A stretch of DNA of 64,000 nt from Bacillota bacterium (GTDB lineage: Bacteria; Bacillota; Clostridia; Oscillospirales; Acutalibacteraceae), in contig JAETSA010000001.1 of assembly GCA_021769885.1 (NCBI GenBank), positions 103,963 through 167,962 of the forward strand, in the 5' to 3' direction. Below, in pieces: positions 35,278 through 44,112 of the stretch. Positions within the stretch are counted from its first letter, which is position 1; each line of letters opens with the position of its first letter. Position numbers and translations under genes: made by a program. Under the pieces are notes generated by a model. That model saw nothing but the letters and a program-made list of their open reading frames with translations. It did no database searches and was not told where the DNA came from.

Positions 35278-36702
35278 ATGTTTACAAAAGTTTCGAAGTT
35301 TTTTGAAAATGCCACTTGGTTTAAGTGCATCTATTTTTTATTGGTTCTGCTGTCTTTTAACAGCCTGTGTGCGCTTCGCTCGGGGATGTCTTATTTCTCC
35401 TACGCGGTCGCGCTGCTTGGCGGTTTTGTTGTTTTGTTTCGGTTGCTGAACTTTAAAAAATACATATCTGCACGGGGAATTGTTTGGCTCGTACTGTTTT
35501 GCGGCAGTTATTTTCTGTCCGCTCTGTTGACAAGGCAGTACGGTCTTATGGAAAATATTCAAGCGGTAATTTGGATGGTCGTACAGTTTTTTATCATATA
35601 TACTTATGACAATTCCGCTCCGATTGAACAGGATAAAAAAGAAATCAAAATTCTCGGTTGGCTGTTCTTGGGGTATACTTTTATTATGTCGGCAGCGGCA
35701 ATTGTGATGCTGATTACGGACTATAATAATTATCGCCCGGCAGGGGACACTGCCGTTATTTCCGGCTTCCTTTGGAATCGCCTGTGGGGATTGTACACAG
35801 ACCCGAATTACGGTGCAGTATTTTCCATAATTTCTATGGTTTTGTCCGTTGCATTTTACAAAGCTTCTAAAAAGCCTGTACGCGTATTTTTTATTGTGAA
35901 TATTGTATTTCAAATTTTATATATTACTTTTTCCGACTCGCGTACGGCTTTAGTCGCTTTGATGGTTACTGTGTTTGCCGCAACATTTTTATTGCTTTTG
36001 CGTGCAAAAAAATTAGAAAAGCATAAAGTACCTGCCAAAGCTGTAATCAGTGTGGCTCTAGCACTGGTTTTGGCTGTTGGTTCTGCCGTAACAATTGCGG
36101 TGGTGCAAAAAACAGGCAACGAATTAAAGGTTTTACAGTATGAATATAATGCAAAGCATAAAGGCGATGCAGAAGACGAGGTGCCGGATACGATAATCGG
36201 TCGTACGGATTCCGACATCAATAATGATGTCAGCAACCGCCGTTTTGCGATTTGGCAAAGCGGATTGGAAATATTCAAAACCAGTCCGATGACAGGCATC
36301 ACATTCCGCAATTATATCCCGTATGCCAAGGAACATCTGCCGAATACTTATATTGTGCATAATGATTCAGGCGATTTTGCGAGCCTGCACAATAGCTTTG
36401 TGGATGTTTTGGTCAGTCAGGGCGCGCTCGGTATGGGGATTTTGTTATGCTTTATTGTATCCTTGTTAATTGTTTTCTTCCGCCGCTTCTTTAAGAGCAA
36501 TGATGAAGAATACCGCTACAACACCTTCTTACTGCTTATGTTTTTGCCGGTACTCGTTTCTATGATGTTCTATTCGGAAACATTTTATATGAATACAGGC
36601 GGTGCGTTCCTGTTTTGGGCATTTCTCGGCTATTTTATGCATTCTTTAAATCGCTCCGCACCACAGCCGAAACTGCTTGCGAAAATAACAGGGGAGAAAT
36701 AA
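35278..36702 (+). CDS. O-antigen ligase/Wzy-like polysaccharide polymerase
   Basis: A 474-residue integral membrane protein with about ten to twelve membrane segments and a large extracellular loop before the C-terminal segments (about residues 280-370) that contains FRNYIPYA and HNSFVDVLVSQGALG, the O-antigen ligase family (WzyC-like) signature His region. It would polymerise or ligate the repeat unit made by the neighbouring glycosyltransferases. No flippase gene is seen in the window. Confidence 0.85.
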   Translation: MFTKVSKFFENATWFKCIYFLLVLLSFNSLCALRSGMSYFSYAVALLGGFVVLFRLLNFKKYISARGIVWLVLFCGSYFLSALLTRQYGLMENIQAVIWMVVQFFIIYTYDNSAPIEQDKKEIKILGWLFLGYTFIMSAAAIVMLITDYNNYRPAGDTAVISGFLWNRLWGLYTDPNYGAVFSIISMVLSVAFYKASKKPVRVFFIVNIVFQILYITFSDSRTALVALMVTVFAATFLLLLRAKKLEKHKVPAKAVISVALALVLAVGSAVTIAVVQKTGNELKVLQYEYNAKHKGDAEDEVPDTIIGRTDSDINNDVSNRRFAIWQSGLEIFKTSPMTGITFRNYIPYAKEHLPNTYIVHNDSGDFASLHNSFVDVLVSQGALGMGILLCFIVSLLIVFFRRFFKSNDEEYRYNTFLLLMFLPVLVSMMFYSETFYMNTGGAFLFWAFLGYFMHSLNRSAPQPKLLAKITGEK

Positions 36703-36705
36703 GGT

Positions 36706-37704
36706 ATGAGCAAAGTCAGTGTGATTGTACCGGTTTACAATGTCGAGGCTTATCTCTCGCACTGTATTGAATCCATTCAACAACAGACTGAATCGGATAT
36801 CGAGATTATTTTAGTGGATGACGGGTCGCCGGATACCTGCGGTGAGATTTGTGACCGTTTTGCCGAAAAGGATGCACGCATTCAGGTCATTCATCAGGAA
36901 AATGCGGGGCAGGGTGTTGCACGCAACACAGGTCTTGCGGCGGCTCACGGTGAATATGTTTTGTTTGTGGATTCGGATGATTGGATTGAGCCGGATTTGG
37001 TTGAAACAGCCTTTGCTGCTGCAAAGAAATTTGACGCAGAAATGCTAATCTTCGATTTACAGGCAACGGACGCGCAAGGCAATTCGGTTTACTGTTCTGC
37101 ACAAAAAATACCGACGAATACCGTATTATCAGCGAAAACGGATAAATCCTTTTTACTGACTGACCCTTCGCCCTGCAACAAGCTGTTGAAACGAAGTTGG
37201 CTTTTGGAGAATCAATTTGCATTCCCCAAAATGTATTACGAGGATTTAATTGCAATTACCTGTTTGGATTCTGCGGTAGAGCGCGGTGTATATATCGGCG
37301 GTAAGCCACTTTACAATTATTTTTTACGGCAAAATTCCACGCTGCATAATGGTGATGCTGAAAAAACTGCAAAGAAGCGCATTGCCGCCGTAAACGAAAT
37401 TTACAGATTCTACAAAGGAAAAAATCTTGCAGAGTTTTATCACGCAGAATTGGAATGGATTGTTCTTTATCACGGATTTTTCTTGCCTGCACGTGAAATA
37501 TTGAACTTTACGGCACAGCCGTTCGCCTATATTGATGAGTTATATGACAATGCAAACAAGATTTGCGGTATACCGCAAAAGAATCCGTATTTCAAAACCT
37601 TAGCTGCCAAAGAACGGCTGATTTTCCGTTTGTTATACGGAAAGCACTATTTTTTAACAAAGCTTTTTTGGAAACTGAATGCATTTCTAAAAAAAATTAA
37701 GTGA
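36706..37704 (+). CDS. Glycosyltransferase family 2 (third in cluster)
   Basis: A 332-residue GT-A enzyme: SVIVPVYNVEAYLSHC, VDDGSPDTCGEICDRFA, NAGQGVARNTGLA and FVDSDDWIEPDL. It lies 3 bases after the polymerase gene and 9 bases before the next transferase, so translation is probably coupled. Confidence 0.9.
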   Translation: MSKVSVIVPVYNVEAYLSHCIESIQQQTESDIEIILVDDGSPDTCGEICDRFAEKDARIQVIHQENAGQGVARNTGLAAAHGEYVLFVDSDDWIEPDLVETAFAAAKKFDAEMLIFDLQATDAQGNSVYCSAQKIPTNTVLSAKTDKSFLLTDPSPCNKLLKRSWLLENQFAFPKMYYEDLIAITCLDSAVERGVYIGGKPLYNYFLRQNSTLHNGDAEKTAKKRIAAVNEIYRFYKGKNLAEFYHAELEWIVLYHGFFLPAREILNFTAQPFAYIDELYDNANKICGIPQKNPYFKTLAAKERLIFRLLYGKHYFLTKLFWKLNAFLKKIK

Positions 37705-37713
37705 GGAATCATT

Positions 37714-38724
37714 ATGGAAAAGACACTTTCAATTGTAATACCGGCCTATAATGTTGAAAAATTTCTGAACAATACCTTAGATTCTTTTGTGGAGGATTCC
37801 GTCTTGGCGGATATCGAAGTTTTAATTGTCGATGACGGTTCAAAGGATAAAACGGCTGAAATCGGTAACGTATATGCGCAGAAGTATCCAAATACATTTC
37901 GTGTGATTTCCAAAGAAAACGGCGGTCACGGTTCGACCATCAATGTCGGCATCAGAGAAGCTGTCGGCAAATATTTTAAAGTCGTTGACGGCGACGACTG
38001 GGTGGATACCAAAGGCTTTGTGCAGTTGGTCAACAATTTGAAATCCTGTGATTCCGATTTCGTATTTACCAATTATTACGAATATTATGAGGACGTAAAA
38101 GAAACAAAGCAAATCCGCTTTGATTTTATGGAGGCAAACAAAGAAGCATCTTTTGCAGAGGTTTGCAATAAAAAACTGTTGCCGATGCACGCACTTGTCA
38201 TTAAGACTTCCATTCTGAAAGAGAACGGCATTCAATTAGATGAAAAATGTTTCTATGTAGACGTGGAATACGTGCTTTTCCCCGTACCGTATGTGCATAC
38301 AATTACCTTTTTTGACTGCTTTGTTTATATGTATCGACTTGCGCTGGATACGCAAAGTGTCAGTATTGCAGGCTTCCAAAAGCACGTAAACGACCATTTG
38401 CGTGTCTGTTGCCATTTATTGGAATTTGCTAAAGCGTACAAAGCTTCTGAAAATGCTGTTCCTGCGTATGTGCAATATATTGAAAAACGCGCGGCGGAGC
38501 TGATTTGTACGCAGAGCACGATTTATTCAAGCTTCTCTTGGGATGATGGGAAAATCATTGCAGACTTCAAAGCATTTGATGCAAAAGCAAAAGCTTTGAA
38601 TGCAGATGTATACGCACTTTCGAATCAGCTGAGTAAAAAGCTTTTCTTACTGCGCAAAACGAATTTTAAATTCTACAAATTGATTCAAAAGCTGAGTGCA
38701 AATGCAAATGCGAACCGCGCATAA
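37714..38724 (+). CDS. Glycosyltransferase family 2 (fourth in cluster)
   Basis: A 336-residue GT-A enzyme: SIVIPAYNVEKFLNN, VDDGSKDKTAEIGNVYA, ENGGHGSTINVGI and VVDGDDWVD. The middle part, with FYVDVEYVLFPVPYV, differs from the other three family-2 enzymes, so it belongs to a distinct subgroup. GAGG precedes the ATG. Confidence 0.88.
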   Translation: MEKTLSIVIPAYNVEKFLNNTLDSFVEDSVLADIEVLIVDDGSKDKTAEIGNVYAQKYPNTFRVISKENGGHGSTINVGIREAVGKYFKVVDGDDWVDTKGFVQLVNNLKSCDSDFVFTNYYEYYEDVKETKQIRFDFMEANKEASFAEVCNKKLLPMHALVIKTSILKENGIQLDEKCFYVDVEYVLFPVPYVHTITFFDCFVYMYRLALDTQSVSIAGFQKHVNDHLRVCCHLLEFAKAYKASENAVPAYVQYIEKRAAELICTQSTIYSSFSWDDGKIIADFKAFDAKAKALNADVYALSNQLSKKLFLLRKTNFKFYKLIQKLSANANANRA

Positions 38725-38743
38725 AACGATTGGTGGGAGATTT

Positions 38744-41326
38744 ATGCAAATGCTTTGTTTAAATGGCGCGTGGCGCTTTCGGGAAGCAGGAACAGGGGCG
38801 TGGAAATCTGCAGAAGTTCCGGGCTGTAATTATTTAGACCTGCTTCGTTTGAAAGAAATTCCGGATCCGTTTGACGGGACAAATGAAAAAGATGTTTATT
38901 GGGTTGCGCTTCGGGATTGGGAATATCAAAAGGAGTTTGACGTTTCGACAGAGCTGCTTTCCTGTGACCGCGTTGATTTGCAGTGTAAAACATTAGATAC
39001 CATTTGTGACGTATATTTGAATGATGCTTGCATCGGGCACGGTGAAAATGCACATTTACAGTATTCGTTTGAGGTGAAGGGGCTTCTGCGTGAAAAGGGC
39101 AATGTTCTGCGGATTGTGTTTTATTCTCCTGTAAAATATGTGGAAAAGAAGCAGTCGGTAGAAAGATGCCCGCGCAATAATAATGGGCAGGACGGCATTC
39201 CGCACATTCGTAAGCCGCAGTGCCATTTTGGCTGGGATTGGGGCCCTGTTTTACCGCCCAGCGGCATTTCGGGCGATATTTCACTAATCGGATATACAAC
39301 GGCACGCTTTTCGGATATCTGTATTCTGCAGAGCCACCGCGAAAACCAAGTGGATATAGCGTTGACGGCTGAAACCGAATCTTTTTTTGAGGGAACAGCG
39401 CTTACCTGTAAGTTAACAGTCCTGTCGCCCGAGGACGAGGTTCTGTTTGAAAAGACGGCAGACGTTTCCGAAAACGGTACAATTTCGGAGACGGTCACTA
39501 TTCAAAATCCACAGCTTTGGTGGACGCGGGATTTATCTGATAGGGAAACACAGCCGCTGTATACTGTGAAGGCGGAATTGCTTTCAAACGGTACCGCTTT
39601 GGACAGCGTGCAAAAGAAAATCGGTCTTCGCACTATAGAGTTAAACCGCGAACGTGATGCATACGGCGCAAACTTTCAATTTAAAATAAACGGTGTACCG
39701 CTGTTTGCAAAAGGCGCAAACTGGATTCCGCCCGACAGCTTTGTAAACCGCTATACAGACGCGCGTATGGAATATGATTTAACCGCAATGAAGTTTGCCA
39801 ATATGAATTTGTTGCGCGTTTGGGGCGGCGGATATTATGAAAGTGACGCGCTCTATGAGAAATGTGACCGCGACGGCATTTTGATTTGGCAGGATTTCTG
39901 CTTTGCCTGTCAGCCGTATCCGTTTTTTGATGAATCACTTTTGAAAAATGTTCAGTCGGAAGTGGAATACAATGTCAAGCGTCTGCGCCATCACGCAAGT
40001 CTGGCTTTATGGAACGGCAATAACGAAATCGAATCTATGTCGATTGCGTGGAGAAACCGCTTAAAATATGTAGAATGGACAGAGAAGTTTTTTTATCACA
40101 TATTGCCTGAATGGCTGCAAAATTTAGATACACAAACGCCTTACATACCCGGCAGTCCGTGCGGTATCGCACATTTAAAGGGATTTGACAGAGATAATGT
40201 CGGCGATACGCACTTATGGGCGGTTTGGCACGGCTTACAGCCGCTGACATATTACCGTAAGCGTATGACTCGTTTCTGCAGCGAGTTTGGTTTCGAAAGT
40301 CTGCCTGATTTGAAAACAATTGAAACCTTTGCTCAGCCGCAGGACTATTCCTTAACGAGTGAAGTATTTAATGCGCATCAAAAGTGTAACAGCGGAAATA
40401 TGAAAATGGCGTATTATATTACATCCCGTTTCCGCTTGCCGAAGCGATTTGAAGACTATATTTATCTTTCACAGATTTGTCAAGAGGAATGCGTGCGCGA
40501 CGCGACGGAGCATTGGCGCAGAAACCGCGGGCGTTGTAACGGCTCAATTTGGTGGCAGTTAAATGACTGTTGGCCCGTTTGCAGTTGGGCAAGTATCGAC
40601 TATTACGGCAACTATAAAGCACTGCAATATGCGGCGCGGCACTTTAATGCGCCTGTAACCGTTTCGCTAGAGGATACAAAAGAAGAAGTTAAGGTATTTT
40701 GCATTAACGATACGCGAAAATCTATTCCGTCTTGCCGTGTGCAGTATCGCTTGATACATTTTGACGGCAAGCTGCTCACCTCGGGAAATTCTGATACGCT
40801 GAATCTGAATCCGCTGGAAAGCAAGTGTGTTTTCACCTTAAATGTATCCGAACTTAAAAAATTCGGTTCCCTGAACTCGGCGGTTTTGGTTGTAGATTTA
40901 ACAGATGCAAACGATACAGTTCTCAGCCGCAGGACTTTACTGTTTGCCGCAGAGAAAAATTTGAAGTTGCCGAAAACCGATGTGAAAATGGATGTAAAAA
41001 TTGAAAACAATCAGGCTGTGTTTACATTGACCGCTGATAAATTTACACGTTTTCTGCAAATACATTCCAAAAGCAATACAGAGCCTTTTTCTGACAACTA
41101 TTTTGATTTGTTGCCCGGCGAAGTCAAAACCGTTACGCAAAAAGTAAAAGCGTCTGTCACGGAACAGGAGTTATGCGAGGATATTTCTCTTTTCAGTGCA
41201 GGGGACATTGTTCCGAAAGGCACGCCTTTTACCGACTTTATGACTAAAATGGGTGTTTTGCTTCGTCCGATTAACTTGGGCAGCTATATTTACGACCACA
41301 AAATTCCGCCAGAGCTCAAGTTCTAA
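38744..41326 (+). CDS. GH2 beta-mannosidase-like glycoside hydrolase
   Basis: An 860-residue, multi-domain GH2 enzyme: an N-terminal jelly-roll (LNGAWRFREAG; HFGWDWGP), an Ig-like domain, a TIM barrel and C-terminal beta domains. The acid/base is Glu428 in WNGNNEIES and the nucleophile is Glu514 in CSEFGFES; both are present. The WDWGP motif points to beta-mannosidase rather than beta-galactosidase. There is no signal peptide, so it is cytoplasmic. GGTGGGAG precedes the ATG at 38744, 19 bases after the last glycosyltransferase, so it appears to be the final gene of the glycan operon. Confidence 0.9.
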   Translation: MQMLCLNGAWRFREAGTGAWKSAEVPGCNYLDLLRLKEIPDPFDGTNEKDVYWVALRDWEYQKEFDVSTELLSCDRVDLQCKTLDTICDVYLNDACIGHGENAHLQYSFEVKGLLREKGNVLRIVFYSPVKYVEKKQSVERCPRNNNGQDGIPHIRKPQCHFGWDWGPVLPPSGISGDISLIGYTTARFSDICILQSHRENQVDIALTAETESFFEGTALTCKLTVLSPEDEVLFEKTADVSENGTISETVTIQNPQLWWTRDLSDRETQPLYTVKAELLSNGTALDSVQKKIGLRTIELNRERDAYGANFQFKINGVPLFAKGANWIPPDSFVNRYTDARMEYDLTAMKFANMNLLRVWGGGYYESDALYEKCDRDGILIWQDFCFACQPYPFFDESLLKNVQSEVEYNVKRLRHHASLALWNGNNEIESMSIAWRNRLKYVEWTEKFFYHILPEWLQNLDTQTPYIPGSPCGIAHLKGFDRDNVGDTHLWAVWHGLQPLTYYRKRMTRFCSEFGFESLPDLKTIETFAQPQDYSLTSEVFNAHQKCNSGNMKMAYYITSRFRLPKRFEDYIYLSQICQEECVRDATEHWRRNRGRCNGSIWWQLNDCWPVCSWASIDYYGNYKALQYAARHFNAPVTVSLEDTKEEVKVFCINDTRKSIPSCRVQYRLIHFDGKLLTSGNSDTLNLNPLESKCVFTLNVSELKKFGSLNSAVLVVDLTDANDTVLSRRTLLFAAEKNLKLPKTDVKMDVKIENNQAVFTLTADKFTRFLQIHSKSNTEPFSDNYFDLLPGEVKTVTQKVKASVTEQELCEDISLFSAGDIVPKGTPFTDFMTKMGVLLRPINLGSYIYDHKIPPELKF

Positions 41327-41332
41327 TCCTAT

Positions 41333-41372
41333 AAAAAAGATGTCTTTTCGAAAGAAAGGGCATCTTTTTTTG
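41333..41372 (+). terminator. Intrinsic terminator of the glycan cluster
   Basis: AAAAAAGATG (41333-41342) pairs with CATCTTTTTT (41361-41370), with an inner CTTTTCGAAAG hairpin, and runs into seven T. Confidence 0.88.
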
Positions 41373-41403
41373 CATTTTTTTCAAAAATATTCATAACATA
41401 GTA

Positions 41404-41452
41404 TTGACAATTCATATGAACGATGATAATATATGAACACAAGCTCATATGA
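41404..41452 (+). promoter_or_regulatory. Promoter and double operator of the zinc efflux operon
   Basis: TTGACA (41404-41409) and TAATAT (41427-41432) are 17 bases apart. Between them is the palindrome TTCATATGAA (41411-41420). Overlapping and beyond the -10 is ATATGAAC, ACAA, GCTCATAT (41431-41450), an inverted repeat of the ArsR/SmtB operator type. Both positions would block RNA polymerase, as expected for autoregulation by the repressor encoded 15 bases downstream. Confidence 0.75.
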
Positions 41453-41467
41453 AAGGAGAGTGCTGTA

Positions 41468-41830
41468 ATGGAACAGCATATGCACGACCACGGATCGGCG
41501 TTAGACACTGCGCGGCAGGGGATGCCCGCAGATGAACTGTTGTGTGACCTTGCAGACCTATTTAAAATATTCGGGGATACCACCAGAATGAAAATTTTGT
41601 TTTCTTTGTTTGAGGAAGAGCTTTGTGTGAATGAAATTACGGAATTGCTCGGGATGACGCAGTCGGCAATTTCACATCAGCTAAAGGTGCTGAAGGACTC
41701 CAAGCTCATTGCGAACCGCCGTGAGGGCAAAACCATTATCTATTTTTTGGCGGATGACCACGTTCGCTCTATTGTCGGTCAAGGCTATGAACATCTTACA
41801 GAGGAGAATCATTATGACGAAAACATTTAA
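41468..41830 (+). CDS. SmtB/ZiaR-type ArsR repressor (zinc/cadmium sensor)
   Basis: A 120-residue winged-helix repressor. The recognition helix is LGMTQSAISHQLKVLKDSKLI (residues 61-81). The alpha-5 zinc site of SmtB is complete: Asp96, His98, His109 and Glu112. The N terminus is His-rich (MEQHMHDHG) and Cys53 lies in ELCVNE, as in CadC/ZiaR proteins with an extra metal site. GGAGAG precedes the ATG. It overlaps the HMA gene by 17 bases. Binding of Zn(II), Cd(II) or Co(II) should release it from the upstream operators. Confidence 0.92.
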   Translation: MEQHMHDHGSALDTARQGMPADELLCDLADLFKIFGDTTRMKILFSLFEEELCVNEITELLGMTQSAISHQLKVLKDSKLIANRREGKTIIYFLADDHVRSIVGQGYEHLTEENHYDENI

Positions 41831-42032
41831 GTTAGAAGAATTAGATTGTGCAAACTGTGCCGCGAAAATGGAATCGGCAATCAATAATATGCCCGAAGTT
41901 GCATCGGCAACAGTCAGCTTTATGACGCAAAAACTGACAATCACTACAGACTCTGAAATTACAAACGACCTGATGAAAAAGGTGGCAAAAGTTTGCAAAA
42001 GAATCGAGCCGGATTGTCGGATAATATATTAA
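41814..42032 (+). CDS. Free-standing heavy-metal-associated (HMA) domain protein
   Basis: A 72-residue ferredoxin-like metal chaperone. The metal site is LDCANCAAKME (Cys12 and Cys15), with the Asp before the first Cys that is typical of Zn/Cd rather than Cu domains. The ATG at 41814 follows GAGGAG and overlaps the repressor gene by 17 bases. The neighbouring P-type ATPase lacks an N-terminal HMA domain, so this protein probably supplies that function in trans. Confidence 0.9.
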   Translation: MTKTFKLEELDCANCAAKMESAINNMPEVASATVSFMTQKLTITTDSEITNDLMKKVAKVCKRIEPDCRIIY

Positions 42033-42045
42033 GGCGGCGTTTCAT

Positions 42046-43902
42046 ATGTCAAAAAAGCAAAAGAAAAATTTGACGCGCATACTTTGTTCGGCTATTTTAT
42101 TGGCGGTTGCTTGGCTTCTGCCCTTAGAGGGCTTTTGGCGCTTATTGGTGTTTTTAGTGCCGTATGCTGTAATCGGCTATGACGTTTTGTTTTCTGCTGT
42201 ACGCAACATTCTGCACGGACAAATATTTGATGAGAATTTTTTGATGGCACTTGCTACAGTCGGTGCATTTTTTGTTGCGGATTATCCGGAAGCCGTTGCG
42301 GTAATGCTGTTTTATCAAATCGGGGAGCTGTTCCAAAGCATTGCAGTCGGCAAAAGCAGAAAATCCATTGCGGCTTTAATGGACATCCGCCCGGACTATG
42401 CCAATGTCCTGAGAAACGGAGAAGCAGTTACAGTTTCTCCTGAAGAAGTTGAAATCGGGGAAACAATTTTAATTAAACCCGGTGAGAAAATTCCCTTGGA
42501 TGCTGTGATTACAAGCGGTGAAACCTCTGTGAATAATGCCGCTTTAACGGGAGAATCCCTGCCTGTGGAATGCCGTGTCGGCGATACGCTCATCAGCGGC
42601 AGTGTGAATCTCAACGGGGTCGTTGAAGCAAAGGTAAAATCCGTGTTTTCGGAAAGTACAGTTTCCAAAATCTTGAATTTAGTAGAAAACTCTGCTTCAA
42701 AAAAAGCACGCAGTGAGAATTTTATTACAAAATTTGCGAAATACTACACGCCCTGCGTGGTCATCGCCGCTGTGCTCCTGGCAGTCTTGCCACCGTTGAT
42801 TTTAAAGCAAAGCTTTGCCATTTGGATTGAGCGCGCGCTGACCTTCTTAGTCGTTTCCTGTCCGTGTGCCTTGGTTATATCGGTTCCGCTCTCCTTTTTC
42901 GGCGGTATCGGCGGTGCATCCAAAGCAGGTATCCTGATTAAAGGCGCAAATTATATGGAAGCACTTTCTACTGTGGATACGGTTGTTTTTGATAAAACGG
43001 GCACGCTGACCAAAGGAATATTTTCCGTATCTGCCGTATATCCGCAGAACTGCTCTGAATCTGAGTTACTCGAACTCGCCGCCTTGGCGGAGAGCTATTC
43101 AAGTCACCCGATTGCCGCTTCGGTTGTCAAAGCTTACGACGGTACATTGGATAAAACCAAAATCTCTGATGTACAGGAGCTTGCGGGGCGGGGTATACAG
43201 GCAACTGTCAACCATAAACCCGTTTACGTCGGAAGCAGCAACTTGATGGATGCCGTAGGTATCAAGCGAAAAGACGGTGACACTGTCGGCACAACCGTTC
43301 ACGTGGCGGCAGACGGTAAGTATCTTGGCTACCTTGTAATTGCGGATGAAATAAAAGCAGATGCAAAGTCAGCTATTGAAAAGCTGAAATCTATCGGCGT
43401 GCGCAAAACAGTAATGCTGACAGGCGATGCAGATGCGGTCGGCCGTGCAGTCGGCGAAACGCTCGGTATAGACGAAATGCACACACAAATGTTGCCGAAC
43501 GATAAAGTTGCGGTTGTAGAAGACTTGTTGCAGGAAAAGAATCCCAAACACACTCTGGCGTTTGTCGGTGACGGTATTAACGATGCACCTGTGCTCGCAC
43601 GTGCGGATATCGGCATTGCGATGGGCGCACTCGGCAGTGATGCCGCCATAGAAGCAGCAGATGTCGTCCTTATGGACGATAAACCGTCTAAGCTTGTAAA
43701 AGCAATTGAGATTTCAAAAAAGACTATGCGGATTGTGCATCAAAATATTGTTTTTGCTTTGTTGGTGAAAGCGATTGTGCTTGTATTCAGCGCGATTGGG
43801 CTTGCGGGAATGTGGCTTGCTGTATTCGCAGATGTCGGTGTGATGGTTATTGCCGTATTAAATGCAATGCGAACTTTGAAAGTTTCAACTGTGTCACGGT
43901 AA
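42046..43902 (+). CDS. P1B-type Zn/Cd-exporting ATPase
   Basis: A 618-residue ATPase with the full set of motifs: TGES, the membrane metal site Cys272-Pro-Cys274 (SCPCALV), the phosphorylated Asp316 in DKTGTLTKG, SSHPIA (His-Pro), and GDGINDAPVLARADIGIAMG. The SCPCALV motif with no N-terminal HMA fits ZntA/CadA-type exporters. It is 13 bases after the HMA gene and completes a repressor-chaperone-pump operon ending in a terminator. Confidence 0.94.
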   Translation: MSKKQKKNLTRILCSAILLAVAWLLPLEGFWRLLVFLVPYAVIGYDVLFSAVRNILHGQIFDENFLMALATVGAFFVADYPEAVAVMLFYQIGELFQSIAVGKSRKSIAALMDIRPDYANVLRNGEAVTVSPEEVEIGETILIKPGEKIPLDAVITSGETSVNNAALTGESLPVECRVGDTLISGSVNLNGVVEAKVKSVFSESTVSKILNLVENSASKKARSENFITKFAKYYTPCVVIAAVLLAVLPPLILKQSFAIWIERALTFLVVSCPCALVISVPLSFFGGIGGASKAGILIKGANYMEALSTVDTVVFDKTGTLTKGIFSVSAVYPQNCSESELLELAALAESYSSHPIAASVVKAYDGTLDKTKISDVQELAGRGIQATVNHKPVYVGSSNLMDAVGIKRKDGDTVGTTVHVAADGKYLGYLVIADEIKADAKSAIEKLKSIGVRKTVMLTGDADAVGRAVGETLGIDEMHTQMLPNDKVAVVEDLLQEKNPKHTLAFVGDGINDAPVLARADIGIAMGALGSDAAIEAADVVLMDDKPSKLVKAIEISKKTMRIVHQNIVFALLVKAIVLVFSAIGLAGMWLAVFADVGVMVIAVLNAMRTLKVSTVSR

Positions 43903-43916
43903 ATTAATAGAAAATT

Positions 43917-43957
43917 AAAAACGGTAAGGCTGATTTCAACAGGTCTTACCGTTTTTT
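43917..43957 (+). terminator. Intrinsic terminator of the zinc efflux operon
   Basis: AAAACGGTAAG (43918-43928) pairs with CTTACCGTTTT (43945-43955) and ends in seven T. Confidence 0.9.
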
Positions 43958-44006
43958 TGAATCATCTTCAACCACGCCAATTCAAGGCTTTTTTCACTTC
44001 TCGGTG

Positions 44007-44035
44007 TTGACAAACCGCTGTTGAAAGTGTATACT
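44007..44035 (+). promoter_or_regulatory. Strong promoter of the branched-chain amino acid transport operon
   Basis: TTGACA (44007-44012) and TATACT (44030-44035) are 17 bases apart, close to consensus. Transcription would begin near 44042 and give a leader of about 70 bases. Confidence 0.7.
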
Positions 44036-44061
44036 ATTTTCATTATTCTTAGTGACCAATA

Positions 44062-44087
44062 TGCAGGAAATGATATTTGCTCCTGCA
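44062..44087 (+). promoter_or_regulatory. Leader hairpin before the binding-protein gene
   Basis: TGCAGGA (44062-44068) pairs with TCCTGCA (44081-44087) in the 5' leader, ending about 11 bases before the GGGAGG ribosome site. It may stabilise the message. The sequence after it, ATATTGGGAGGA, is nearly the same as the sequence after the permease hairpin at 45412. Confidence 0.5.
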
Positions 44088-44112
44088 AATTATATATTGG
44101 GAGGAATTTTTT

